Assembly (NCBI GenBank): GCA_963971535.1
Contig: OZ020593.1
Location: 17,239,919 to 17,303,918 of the forward strand
From: Notolepis coatsorum
Taxonomy: Eukaryota; Chordata; Actinopteri; Aulopiformes; Paralepididae
DNA: 64,000 nucleotides
Reading direction: 5' to 3'
Under the pieces are notes generated by a model. The model was given only the letters and a program-made list of their open reading frames with translations. It did no database searches and had not been told where the DNA came from. Below, in pieces: positions 46,893 through 58,154 of the stretch. A program made the translations under genes and the position numbers. Every line of letters begins with the position of its first letter. Within the stretch, counting starts at the first letter, position 1.

Positions 46893-47454
46893 GATCAGAC
46901 GATAAAAAATGTGTATCTAATTAATTACAGGATTTGTAATTAATTAATTGCATTTTAATCGCATAACCATTTTAGGCCTGATATTTTATATTATATAATC
47001 ATATTTCAAATTGCATGTGTCCGGATGGCAGAATTCAGTATTGTATCTACAAAACCTTCTGTTTAATCATCTTCCATTTATTCATTTGCTTAGATTTTTC
47101 AGGTCTGGTAAATTTTAGCATGGTGTTATTCAGTAAAAAAAGAAATTTATTGATATTCTCATTTGGTTCATTACAATTTACTCAAGCCTAGTAACAGACA
47201 CAGTATTTCTGACACTGGGAATACATTCCCTGAGATCCATAGATGTCCCTAGAATCAGATACCAAGAACATGCAAATGGACCATTAAAAAAAAAGTGTGT
47301 AAATGTTTATTCTACGTTCTTATGGCATGAATGAGATACATTTTTTTTTTAAATATATATAAAAAAAAATATTTAATTTTGGGTTTGTTTTCATAACGCG
47401 ATAATTTGCTGTGTAATTAATTAATCTAATTAATGCAATAAACTGACAGCCCTA
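46893..47454. mobile_element. hAT element, 562 bp, second copy of the TAGGGCTGTCAG family
   Basis: The right end is aaactgacagcccta. The left terminus is eroded (gatcagacgataaaa), yet the 8-bp duplication attatgat is exact (46885-46892 and 47455-47462). The internal text is nearly collinear with 25528-26328 but lacks the retroposon tail nested there. Confidence 0.88.
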
Positions 47455-47859
47455 ATTATGATAAAAAAAAAAAGTATGATTTGGGCCACTTTTTACCTGC
47501 AGTCTGAACGGAGCCATAGCAGGAACCAAATCTTAGGGGAGTTGGATTTTCATGGGGGGGGGGGGGGGGGGGCACTAATGAGAGAAAGACGAGAGAAATC
47601 GGCACCAACCAGGCTCACTTACAAGCTTTTACAAAACAAGAGCACACGTAGTATACTGTAGGCCTAGCGTTACATTGAACAGGAGAGGTCGACACCACAG
47701 TCACTTACAGGAGAGATGCATCACAGCAGCTGTCTTACCCGCCTTCACAACTCAATAATCAATAGACACCAGAGAGATGTCCAACGACCAGCCTGCGAAG
47801 TGCACACGCAGCCAAATAACATCAAACCAGGCTTCACATAGTAACACAATCTCATTTTA

Positions 47860-48224
47860 ATGTCAAACCGAAGGGCAACGGAGGTTTCCCAAATGTGCAC
47901 TCACGTCGAACATACAGTACATACAGAAATTTGAAGGAAAAAAAGGATAAAAAAGGGAAATAGAATAGAAGTACTTTATTAATCCAAGAATCAAGAGGTT
48001 TATTTGTCACATAGATACCAGGACATACAGTGAAATGCGGGTGGTCATGCCCGCATTGATTATGCAAAATACAATAATAAAATAGAATAAAATAGGCATA
48101 GAAAAAATGTAATAGATAAGACACAAGATATGCATGGTAAAAAAGACATGCTAGGTTCCTGAGAAACTGGTTCTTATATACACTACTATGCAATATACAA
48201 TTTACAATGTTAACTCTTAATTAA
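47860..48224 (-). mobile_element. LINE 3'-end fragments
   Basis: 47995-48050 reads gaggtttatttgtcacatag ... acatacagtgaaatgcgggt, the same 3' end as at 11228 and 28800. A poly-A/T-rich UTR follows to about 48200, directly before a plus-strand LINE. Confidence 0.65.
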
Positions 48225-49382
48225 TCTTGATGACACAGTAGTGGTGGGCCTGATCTCTGCCAACGACGAAAGGGCCTACCTGGAAGAGGTAGAGAACCTT
48301 CACAGTGGTGTCAGGAGAACTGCCTCTCCCTGAACGTCAGCAAAACAAAAGAGATGATTGTGGACTTCAGGAGGTCGGGGGTCAAGGACTACAGCCCCCT
48401 CAGCATCGACGGGGCACCAGTTGAGAGAGTGAACAGTTTCAAGTACCTCGGAGCCCACATATCCGAGGACTTGACATGGACCACACACATTGACAGTGTT
48501 GTGAAGAAGGCACGACAACGCCTCTACTTCCTCAGGCGCCTAAGGAAGTTCCAAGTCAGTCAGAAGATCCTTAGGAACTTCTACTCATGTACAATAGAGA
48601 GCATCCTGACCGGCAACATCACCTCCTGGTTTGGGAATAGCACTGCACAAGACCGTAGCAGACTACAAAGAGTGACACGTTCAGCCGAACGCACAATTAG
48701 AGGGGGGCTTCCCACCCTCCAGAACATTTACAACAAGCGGTGCAAGGGGAAGGCTAAGAGAATTATTAAGGACTCGAGCCACCCGAACAACTGCCTCTTT
48801 GAACTGCTGCCGTCAGGCAAGCGATACCGGAGTCTTATGGCGAGCACAGAAAGACTCAGAAGGAGCTTCTATCCCCAGGCCATCAGGCTGCTAAACGAAC
48901 AATAATCGCTAAACGAACAATAATCACTATGCAACAACCATCAAATGCACACAGCACACACACCCACAAGCACACACTCACTCAAACAAACAACACACTG
49001 CAGCACCCACTCTCCACACTTTAGATCACACAAACACACTTACACTTTATATTTATTGATAAAGGATTTGCACTACAACTCGTACACCTACTGTGAATTG
49101 TACCTAAACTGCACCTCGTCCATTTATGCCTTGCACTATATAGTATTGTATATTAGTACACTGCACAGTATTGTATATTGTATGGTAACTACGTCTACGA
49201 ACATTGTACATATGTCTAAACTGAACACTGTGACCTCCTTTTTACTTCTAATTTTTACTATGTTTTTATTTCATACTTATCTTGTCATGCACAGTCTCTG
49301 GAGCGCAACAGTAAGAAGCATTTTGTACAAAAGTATTCTGTACTTCTGTATGACAACTATTAAAGAAACTTGAAACTTGAAA
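48225..49382 (+). mobile_element. Rex1/CR1-like LINE, 5'-truncated copy B
   Basis: It starts inside the RT (DDTVVVGLISANDERAYLEE). A frame change near 48310 is followed by MIVDFRRSGVKDYSPLSIDG, VNSFKYLGAHISEDLTWTTH, IDSVVKKARQRLYFLRRLRK, SILTGNITSWFGNSTAQDRS and FELLPSGKRYRSLMASTERL. The frame ends at NEQ, then a 3' UTR with cttgaaacttgaaac. It is the more complete relative of copy A at 15691-16547, in the opposite orientation. Confidence 0.9.
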
Positions 49383-49933
49383 CTAATGTATTCTAAACTA
49401 TACAGTACCTCCTTCTTTTAAAGTGTTTCTAAAGATTCTATTTTTTAAAGTGACATTTTGTTTAAAGTGATTGTTTTAGCGGTTGCCGCATGAGTGGTGT
49501 GTCTGTGTGTGTGTGCTCATGTGTTCTGATGGCCTGGGGGAAGAAGCTGAGCCGGAGTCTCTCTGTTCTTGCAGCGTGTGACCGTAGGCGCTTGCCTGAC
49601 CGCAGCAGCTTAAACAGGCTGTTGTTGGGGTGGTGAGGGTCTTTCATGATTCTGCAGGCTCTGGATTTGCACCTCCTGTTATATAAGTCCTGCAGGGGTG
49701 GTAGTGCAATACCCGTAGTACGCTCAGCTGACCGCACTACTCTCTGGAGTGCCTTCCTGTCCTGTGCCGTGCTGTTTCCAAACCAGGCAGTGATGTTTCC
49801 AGTCAGAATGCTCTCTACAGCCCCGGAGTAGAAGGAGTGGAGTATCTTCCCCGATACTCTGAACTTCCTTAGCTGCCTCAGGTGATAGAGGCGCTGTTTC
49901 GCCTTTTTCACCACAGAATCTATATGTGTAGAC

Positions 49934-50578
49934 TAGTGATGTGACGATTCATCGATTTGCATCGGTGCGCCGGCATACACGTTCACGATGCGAGTGCACC
50001 GGTGGAATAAGTGCACATCGGCAAAATGTCAGGCTGAACTCGCGATGCATCTTGTTGTAGCGTCTTTGCATCGGTCAAAAACTGATGCATTCATATAATT
50101 TCCTCTCATCCACTTATCAGCAGTGCACTGTGACTGCACACACACACAGCAGATACTATTGCTTCGCTTACTACATAAGGCGAGAGCCGCGTCACAGTTA
50201 TCAACAAACAGTGGAAGTCGAGGAGACATGAATAGAATTGATCAACATGCTAACGCTAGTAGCCTCTGGCTAACGCCAGTTAGCCGTTCAGCTAACGCTA
50301 AACTAGTGTCTAACTAACTAACTAACGTGACTCTGCAACACCAGTACCATTAGTGAGGAGGGGGGGGGGGGTATATTGAAGACGCTTGACAACAGGGGTT
50401 CAAAGATAACTTCACATTTATTGGTTATTCGTTTCTTAATTATATGCTTCATGCATCCATCCAGCCTGGCTCCGTGTTGTTGACATAATGCGGCTACGGT
50501 CGGAAAGTATAGACGCATCCTAGTGACCTAGTCTAGTGTGTGACATCATCAACTGTCGACGGCAACTCAGACGGGGAG

Positions 50579-50657
<79 letters not shown>

Positions 50658-51034
50658 TTTTTAGCTAAAGTGGATAGAAAAGACAGTTTATGCAAAAGTC
50701 TTCTTAGGCACCCAAGAGTTTTTATATAAATTGTCTTACAGTAGATTCTTTTATTTTTAATAATAATATGAGTTGCATATAAGGAATACAACCAAATCCT
50801 CTGTCATACCATAAAATTGTATCATTATTTTGCATCGTGTTGAATCGCATCGTATCGCCCCGAATCGCATTATGTTGAATCAAATCGTATCGAATCGTAT
50901 CGTATCTCAACAGGGGGTGAATCGTATCGCATCGCATCGCCCGGTGCTTCAAATGTATCGTTAATGTATCGTATCGTTGGCACCGTATCGAGATGCGCAT
51001 CGCATCGGCCTCAGTGAGGAGATGCACATCCCTA
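49934..51034. mobile_element. hAT element, 1101 bp, with exact 8-bp target duplication
   Basis: The termini are tagtgatgtgacgattc and gaggagatgcacatcccta. The duplication is gtgtagac (49926-49933 and 51035-51042). The right third consists of degenerate 'gtatcgtatcg/gaatcgcat' repeats, probably subterminal transposase-binding repeats. A (CT)n microsatellite lies inside. LINE coding resumes on both sides. Confidence 0.93.
50580..50655. repeat. (CT)n microsatellite
   Basis: About 36 CT dinucleotides, uninterrupted, inside the hAT element. Confidence 0.97.
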
Positions 51035-52593
51035 GTGTAGACCATGTCAGGTCCTCTGTGATGTGGACTCCCAGGTACTTGAAACTGCTCACCAATGTTC
51101 AGGAGTAGGCTGTTATCCCGGCACCAGCGTGCCAGTTCATCAACCTCCTCCCGATAGGCCTTCTCGTCATTGTTAGAGATCAGCCCCACCACCACGTGTC
51201 GTCCGCAAACTTCACTATGGAGTTGGAGCTGAACCTGGCCACACAGTCATGTGTGTACAGTGAATACAGCAGGGGGCTCAGAACGCAGCCCTGGGGGGAC
51301 CCGATACTCAGGGTGATTTTGCTGGAGGTATGACCCCCCCACCCTGACCGCCTGGGGCCTGTCACTTAGAAAGTCCAGGATCCAGGCGCTCATGGCGGAG
51401 CTCAGACCCAGATCGATCAGCTTGTCAACCAGTCTGGTGGGGACTATGGTGTTGAACGCTGAACTGTAGTCAATGAACAGCAATCTCACATAGGCCCCCT
51501 TCTGGCTGTCAAGGTGAGATAGTGTGTTGTGTAGCACTTGGGAGACCACATCGTCAGTGGACCTGTTTGTCCTGTATGCAAACTGCAGTGGGTCCATGTT
51601 ACTGGGGAGGGAGGCACAGATGTAATCCTTGACCAGCCTCTCAAAGCATTTCATGACCACAGAGGTGAGTGCCACCGGTCTGTAGTCATTAAGGCCAGCT
51701 GGAGAGGAGTTTTTCGGCACATGGATTATAGTGGACATTTTGAAGCAGGCAGGGACTACGGACTCAGCCAGGGATAGATTGAATATGGATGTAAATACTG
51801 GGGCCAGCTGGTTTGCACAGGACTTAAGTATTCGTCCTGTTATCCCATCTGGGCCTGCCGCTTTCCGAATATTTACTACCATGAACATTAATCTCACGCT
51901 GTGTTCCGTCAATGAGAGAGTGTGTGTCCCCCCCGTGGATGAGCCCCCCCTTCCCGCGGCAGCCGCGCCATTAGCCGGTGAGCTAACGTCGCCACTGCTC
52001 GCTCCAAACCTGGAGTAAAAGGAGTTGAGTTCATCCGCGAGAGGCATTCACTATCGAGGGGGGGCTGACTTTATAATCAGTTATCGTTCGTACTCCCCGC
52101 CATAAGCCTCTTGTGTCGTATTGTGCCATCTGTGTCTCCATCTTGTTCGCATATCGCCGTTTAGCAGCTTGCACCTCCTTGCGTAGCATATAGGCTGCTA
52201 CCTTGTACTCTTCCATGCTTCCCGATGCTCGGCCCGAGTTATAAGCAGCGGTACGAGCATTCAGGGCCACTCGGATGGAATTGTCCACCCACGGTTTCTG
52301 GTTTGGGAAAACCCGCACCTTCTTTGTGGGGACAATGTTGTCAGCTAACGTTGCTATAAAGCTAACAACAACATCAGCATATTCACTGACGTCACTGGAG
52401 CTCGACCAGATCATCCCCCAGTCGACGTCCTCCAGTGAGTCTTGTAGCGTGGCCTCTGACCACTGCTTTACCTCTTCCAGAGGGAAATTCAGCACCACAG
52501 ATCACATTAAACATTTAGGTAGTCAAAAACAAGAATACACTGTCAAAGATATACATTCTAAAATATTCAGTCCAAAAATATACAGTAAAATGT

Positions 52594-53327
52594 GTCGGAC
52601 GTCCCGCGATGAAGGCCGGGAGGATGCGACCCTCTCTGCGTGCCCTCCTGTCTCCGGCGGTCTCGTAGTGGTGACCGGAGTGCTGGACGTCCCGCGATGA
52701 TGTCAGGGAGGTTGCGACCCTCTCTGCGCCGCCCCCCATCTCCCTGTCTCCGGCTGTCTCGGAGCGATGACCGGAGTGTTGAACGTCCCGTGATTAAGAC
52801 GGGGAGGACGCGACCCTCTTTGCGTCGCCCCTGTGCCTCAAATAGATTCGCTATCAGCTCTATCTTTAATCTCTCAAAATGTTCAGTTGCTATCGCTATC
52901 AGCTCTATCTTTAATTTTTCAAAATGTTCAGTTGCTATTGCATGCACTCATCTGTGTTTCACTACACACATGAGTGCATGCTTACCAACTGTTAGTCTGC
53001 AACACTACTATCACCGACATCTAAGAAGGGAGATCCCCCCCTTGAATGGCCATTCTAAGGTTTCTCTCCTCCACACTGCCTGTGGAGCATTTTTCCCCTA
53101 TTGTTAGGTTTTAGTGAGTTTTTCCTTACCTTCGCTGGGGTATGTCTGGGAGTGCTTGCATTCTATTATTTATTTGCATTTATTTTAAATTTGTTGGACC
53201 TTATGGTGTTCTTGACTTATTGTTATGTTTCTTCTTGACTTGTTTAAAGAAGACGTGTCTGGCCCATGGAGACATTAACGTGTGTTGTCGGGCCTTACAA
53301 ATAAATTTGATTTGATTTGATTTGATT
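52594..53327 (+). mobile_element. Nonautonomous retroposon with 5' monomers and (TTGAT)n tail
   Basis: A 13-bp duplication, tacagtaaaatgt, flanks it (52581-52593 and 53328-53340). The 5' part is three head-to-tail GC-rich monomers of about 88, 96 and 66 bp, each with acgtcccg.gat, gcgaccctct.tgcg and gtctccgg...tgaccggagt. Two 57-bp repeats (gctatcagctctatctttaa) follow. The 3' part (tttttccttaccttcgctgg ... ccttacaaataaatttgatt) is typical of a fish LINE 3' UTR. No ORF lies between. It looks like an internally deleted LINE, or a SINE-like derivative with a monomeric promoter. Confidence 0.82.
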
Positions 53328-53340
53328 TACAGTAAAATGT

Positions 53341-53685
53341 ACAGAAAGATATACAAGGATTTATACAGTCCGGTGCAAAGAAACTGCAGTGCAAAAGAAA
53401 TAAATCACATTGATAAATATATTTCAAGTATTTCAAACTAGCAAGGATGACAAATCAATTAAAACACGTACAACTTCATTGACAAAAGTTGGAGATCAAG
53501 GTTTAAACTCAGCAACAGAGGGGATGATCTCAAGCTTTAAGGACTGTCGGAGTTCATTCCATGGGCTTAAGGGCATCATAGCACAATACAGATTTACCCT
53601 GTTCAGAGCAAACTCAGGGGACCTTAAGTACCAGTCACTAGAACTAGGGTTCCATAGGTTCCAAAATTCCATTCCAATAATGATG
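53341..53685. other. No gene; degraded dispersed repeat
   Basis: Text such as gttggagatcaaggtttaaa and ctcagcaacagaggggatga resembles 42080-42150. No gene is supported. Confidence 0.4.
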
Positions 53686-53687
53686 TA

Positions 53688-53892
53688 TGTAAGGAGGTAG
53701 CTTACCAATAATGAAGGAGGTAGCTTACCAGTAATTATATAGTATAAGGAGGTAGCTTACCAATAATGATGTAGTATAAGGTGGTAGCTTACCAATAATG
53801 ATGTAGTATAAGGAGGTAGCTTACCAATAATGATATAGTATAAGGAGGTAGCTTACCAATAATGATGTAGTATAATGTGGTAGCTTACAAAT
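53688..53892. repeat. 32-bp tandem repeat, about 6 copies
   Basis: The unit is aaggaggtagcttaccaata then atgatgtagtat, with ggtgg/ggagg and gatat/gatgt variants. The stretch to 54147 has no gene. Confidence 0.92.
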
Positions 53893-54244
53893 AAGCTAAA
53901 AAGGAACAAATACCAGACAAATGCACGAACAAGCTAAAGTCAACATGGTATGAACACCACAGCAGGTGCTGAGGCCACCAGACACACAAGTAGCAATGTA
54001 ACCTACCATGAATGGATACCGCATTGATTGATGACGGGTGAAATTGCTTTGGAGCATTGAAAATAATTTTCGTTCTGAAAATAATTTCCGCTCATAGCAG
54101 GTGAAGCCCCAGAAGTCACGTGGGTCCATGAGTTCCTCAGCCTCTCATGCGGCACGGTGGTGTAGTGGTTAACACTGTCGCCTCACAGCAAGAAGATCCT
54201 GGGATCGATTCCCGCTTGGGGACCGGGTTGCCAAGTTGCCGGGT

Positions 54245-54768
54245 TGCCAACTATCTGTCCGAGCTCCTGCACCGCCACACCCACCGATCCCTCAGATCAG
54301 CTGACCAGATGCTATTGGTGGTACCCAGAACCAGGCTCAAAACTAGGGGAGACAGAGCTTTCTCCACCGCAGCGCCTAGACTGTGGAACAGCCTCCCCCT
54401 CAGCGTACGGACTGCCCAGACCGTACAGGCTTTTAAATCACTCTTGAAAACCTACCTGTTCTCCTTGGCCTTCCCCCCTACTTAACTACCACTAGACCCC
54501 TGACCCTTCTATCCTCTTTGTTTTACTGTGTCCTACCAGTTTTTATTACTTTCATTGCTTTATTATGTTTTTAATCCTATATCTTGCACCATATTGTTTG
54601 TTTTGTTGCTTTCATTGCTTTGCTATGTTTTTTTCTTTCTTTCTTTTAATCTTATACCTTGCCTCACACTAATTTGTTCTTATCAACCTGCTTGTGAAGC
54701 ACTTTGGTGTCAGCTGCCGCTGCCTGGAAATGTGCTATACAAATAAAACTGACTTGACTTGACTTGAC
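54245..54768 (+). mobile_element. Rex1/CR1-like LINE 3' end nested in the SINE
   Basis: It encodes LSELLHRHTHRSLRSADQML, LVVPRTRLKTRGDRAFSTAA, PRLWNSLPLSVRTAQTVQAF and KSLLKTYLFSLAFPPT, the terminal part of a LINE ORF2, then a stop. The 3' UTR ends caaataaaactgacttgact, a (TTGAC)n tail. The word gttgcca is repeated on both sides as an approximate target duplication. Confidence 0.88.
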
Positions 54769-54970
54769 TTGCCAGGTTGCCAGGGTAGACAGGCAGCGTA
54801 TCTCCCAGGCATTTCTGTGTGGAGTTTGCATGTTCTGCCCCGTGCTCGCAAGGGGTTTCCCCTCCAGAAAAAGAAATCAACCCAATGGAAGAACATTCAG
54901 AACAGATGGCTAACGCTGTGGCGTCCCTGACAATGACGCACAGGAGCACTTGAATTGCTCCCCGGGTGCG

Positions 54971-55206
54971 GAGTGTGTTCCTATGTGTCGCCCATCTCGC
55001 ATGTGTGTGTCACTGCATGACGATGTAGGAGTGTGTTCCTATGTGTCGCCCATCTCGCATGTGTGTGTCACTGCATGACGATGTAGGAGTGTGTTCCTAT
55101 GTGTCGCCCATCTCGCATGTGTGTGTCACTGCATGACGATGTAGGAGTGTGTTCCTATGTGTCGCACCCATCTCACATGTGTGTGTGTCACTGCATGACG
55201 ATGTAG
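54971..55206. repeat. 58-bp VNTR, 4 copies
   Basis: The unit is gagtgtgttcctatgtgtcg, cccatctcgcatgtgtgtgt then cactgcatgacgatgtag. The last unit has small insertions. It lies within the SINE tail. Confidence 0.94.
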
Positions 55207-55330
55207 CAATGTGTGCTACAAATAAAGACTTCTTCAAGTCCAGCTCTCATCATTAGATGACACTGAAAACCATCATTTCTGTCTTTTCATGTGTTTCCTG
55301 TCCAGGTGTGTCCTCCATTATGAATTCACT

Positions 55331-55850
55331 AAGGCTACATTCACATTGCTGGCCGAAATCAGAAATCAGACCAAAATGTTTGGTCATATGTGAATCAGAT
55401 CCGATTTTTTCACAACAGTGTGAACAGCACAAATCAAATGGAAACGACCAAAGCTACGACCAAAGCTAATTCATTGTATGTGAAAACTACTTGGCAATAA
55501 AGACCTTTCTGAATCTGATTCTGATTCTAAATCTGATTTTTTCAATTCTGATTTATATAATAGAATAATTAATCCATTATTAATACTAAAATAAATGTGG
55601 GGCCACTTTCATAAGTGGTCCTAAATCAGTGACCTCAGTCTGAATAGTCATGACTTTCTTGCAACTTTTGTCACAAATTGTTACGCCCATCTTCGTTACT
55701 TATTTTTTATTTGCGCATGCAGGTCAGTGTGGTCAGTTCACACTGGAATCTGATATTGACCACATTTGAAAGAATTATGTGGGAAAAAAATCTGATTTGA
55801 GCAATAAATCAGAATTGAGCACTAAGGCCTGCAGTGTGAACATAGCCAAA
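55331..55850. mobile_element. MITE with AAGGCTACATTCACA-like ends
   Basis: The left end taaggctacattcacattgc and the right end gcagtgtgaacatagccaaa are inverted repeats. 'attcac' occurs on both sides (55323-55328 and after 55850). Many 'aaatcagatctgatt'-like words appear. A small retroposon tail (gcaataaagacctttctgaa, then tctgattctgattct) is nested at 55490-55530. Confidence 0.75.
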
Positions 55851-56052
55851 GATTCACATGTGCTTTCTGCAAGGCTATGTTAGTAGACTACTGGCATAGC
55901 TAAGGTGGTAATAATGGCTACTAGCACCAGTAACATCACCAGTAGGCTGCATTCCATTCTCATCGATGTGTACTAGACCTATCGCTGCAGTGGCAGCTTG
56001 AGAAAAGGCTGATACACAGTAGTCTGGAACAGAATAGGAAGCAGGGGGCTTG

Positions 56053-56829
56053 ACGGAAGCCGCAAGAGGCCATACATTCATACATTTTATTTACTCCGTT
56101 TTCCCGTGATAACGAGTTAATTTAATTAGTTTTCTCGTGATAACGGGATAATTTTCTCGAGATCTCGAGAAAACGAAACGATAGTCTAGACTCTAGTATA
56201 TATTAAATCACTGCAGGAAACATCATTCAGTGTCGCAATGTCAGAGGAGCAGGTAGCCCCTTTCTTGACTGATAAGGGCCTAAGGAGCAGGAGGATATTG
56301 ATCACTGCGTTACATATCTCTTCAATCAAGGCCTGACACAGGCTGAAATAGCTTTATGCCTTGCTGTTACAGATAATATACACATTAGTGTGCGTCATCT
56401 AAGAAGACAGTTAGCAAAGGCTTCAGCTTTACGACGGCACAATCAAAGTGAGCTCTCAAAGAGCACCTACGGGAGGCTGCAACTCGAAACTGGCCCCGTA
56501 TGGCCAAACCCCCCCACCCCCTCCAAATGTACAGTTTCCTCCCCCTCGTATGTATATATTTTCTGTTAGGATCTCTGTTTAACAGTACTGTATATTTGCA
56601 TATCTTGTATGTCACAATGTACACCCCTGAAATAAATGTATCCGTTATCACAAGAGAAAACGATCTTTGTTATGTCGAGATAACTAAATAATAAGTTGTT
56701 ATCACGAGAAAACAGACTTTATCTTGAGATCTCGAGAAAATTATCCCGTTATCACGAGAAAACAAATTTAATTAACTCGCTATCACAGGAAAACGGAGTA
56801 AATAAAATGTATGAATGTATGGCTTCCGT
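56053..56829. mobile_element. TIR element with integrase-type coding remnant
   Basis: Long inverted termini (about 105 bp) run from acggaagccgcaagaggcca and catacattcatacattttat through 'ccgttttcccgtgataacga' to 'tctcgagatctcgagaaaac'. The right end mirrors this and ends atacattcat-type text plus cttccgt. The interior (56320-56470) reads GLTQAEIALCLAVTDNIHIS then VRHLRRQLAKASALRRHNQS. This resembles the N-terminal helix-turn-helix part of integrase-core proteins common in fish genomes. The catalytic domain is missing. The superfamily assignment is uncertain. Confidence 0.75.
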
Positions 56830-56912
56830 AGTTTTAGTCATTTAGCTAACATTAGTAATATCCATCTTCCTATCTAACGTCAAAGTCATGTTTATAAAAA
56901 AAATTCCATGGG

Positions 56913-57180
56913 GGGTGACAGTGGATCGGGAGGTAGAGCAGTCATCTGGCAATCCGGAGGTTCCGGTTCGATTCCCGCTCCTCCCGGGCAGCGTGTCGAT
57001 GTGTCCTTGAGCAAGACACTTAACCCCTAATTTCTCCCGATGAGCAGGTTGGCACCTTGCATGGTTGCCTCCGCCGTCGGTGTGTGAATGTGTGAGTGAA
57101 TGGGTAAAATGTGAGTAACAAATTGAAAAGCACTTTGGATAAAAACGCTATATAAAAAAGCAGCCATTTACCATTTACCA
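56913..57180 (+). mobile_element. tRNA-derived SINE, near complete
   Basis: The head ggtgacagtggatcgggagg then tagagcagtcatctggcaat has an A-box region; ggttccggttcgattcccgc is the B box. The body gtccttgagcaagacactta and the tail tttggataaaaacgctatat, then (ccattta)n, are typical of teleost SINEs. 'ccatggg' lies on both sides as a likely target duplication. Confidence 0.88.
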
Positions 57181-57398
57181 TGGGACATGGAAGCACGAAA
57201 TACAGTACTCAGGTCTCGGTTTTAGTCATTAAATGCTAAAATTACTAAATAAATACAAAAATAAACACTGTCCTCATGATAAACATGCAAACTATAAAAT
57301 AAATAAAAACAAATCATTCAATAAAAAAAACGAATCATTCACTAGTCTAATTCAATAAAACTGATTTAATTCAATAAAACGAATTTAATTCACTGAGG

Positions 57399-57680
57399 GA
57401 GGGGGGTAAACCGTCCGTGTGCAGGGTGGGAGGGGGGTAAACAGTCTGTGTGCAGGGTGGGAGGGGGGTAAACAGTCCGTGTGCAGGGTGGGAGGGGGGC
57501 AAACAGTCCGTGTGCAGGGTGGGAGGGGGGTAAACAGTCCGTGTGCAGGGTGGGAGGGGGGCAAACAGTCCGTGTGCAGGGTGGGAGGGGGGCAAACAGT
57601 CCGTGTGCAGGGTGGGAGGGGGGTAAACAGTCCGTGTGCAGGGTGGGAGGGGGGTAAACAGTCCGTGTGCAGGGTGGGTG
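57399..57680. repeat. 31-bp minisatellite, 9 copies
   Basis: The unit is agtccgtgtgcagggtggga then ggggggtaaac, with a ggggc variant. G-rich on the plus strand, able to form G-quadruplexes. Bases 57181-57398 have no gene. Confidence 0.95.
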
Positions 57681-57744
57681 GGATACGAATGTAAGTCAAT
57701 GAAAATAAATGAATAATTTTAATTAAAAAGATTATATATATACT

Positions 57745-58005
57745 CCTATCCGAGCTCCAGGAGGGTCATCAAAGAGAAGCCGCCTATTCTCGGTCCTCGC
57801 TCCACAATGGTGGAATGAACTTCCCACCACAGTCAGGACAGCCGAATCCCGACCAATCTTTCACTGTCGACACCCAAGTTTCAGCACTGTTTGATCATTG
57901 GTACTCAGCTGAAAGGGTCGTACCCTTCCTGCTGACTTGTCGTACAGAACTTGTAAGTCTCTTTGGATAAAAGCGTCAGCTAAATGACTAAATGTAAATA
58001 TAATA
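57745..58005 (+). mobile_element. L2 LINE 3' end
   Basis: It reads ccaggagggtcatcaaagag, then aagccgcctattctcggtcc and caatggtggaatgaacttcc, collinear with 33465-33560 of the L2 at 32356. The tail gtctctttggataaaagcgt, cagctaaatgactaaatgta completes it. Confidence 0.9.
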
Positions 58006-58154
58006 ATAATAAAATGACAGCAGGCGGTGCGAGGCGAGAGGTCCTGTGGCACCACGCAATTAGCACAGCCCTCACGCCGGTCCTGGTGTTTATCTGTGTG
58101 CTAATGCAGTGGCGCTATGGTTCCAGACAGGGTTACAATGTGTGTGTGTGTGTG

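Larger units (their letters stand above)
49450..52500 (-). mobile_element. LINE with RT domain, ~1.95 kb, split by a hAT
   Basis: Minus-strand order: linker (MVLNFPLEEVKQWSEATLQD ... KPWVDNSIRVALNARTAAYN) at 52498-52031. Then RT (AAGPDGITGRILKSCANQLA, RPVALTSVVMKCFERLVKDY, DPLQFAYRTNRSTDDVV, LFIDYSSAFNTIVP) at 52047-51247. After a frame change comes LRNRLPQG-type text and FADDT-VVVGLISNNDEKAYR near 51200. The C-terminal block (49914-49530: KKAKQRLYHLRQLRKFRVSG ... SGKRLRSHAARTERLRLSFF) is separated from it by the hAT at 49934-51034. It is the same subfamily group as copy B. The endonuclease domain is missing. Confidence 0.9.
54148..55235 (+). mobile_element. tRNA-derived SINE split by a LINE and enlarged by a VNTR
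   Basis: The head gcggcacggtggtgtagtgg contains the A box; gggatcgattcccgcttggg contains the B box. The body resumes after the nested LINE as gcatttctgtgtggagtttg then catgttctgccccgtgctcg, the conserved SINE body. It ends tgctacaaataaagacttct. The tail region is a 58-bp VNTR (4 copies). Confidence 0.85.

Noticed and set aside
57371-57699. Frames on both strands across a repeat
   Set aside because: Artefact of the 31-bp minisatellite; open on both strands.
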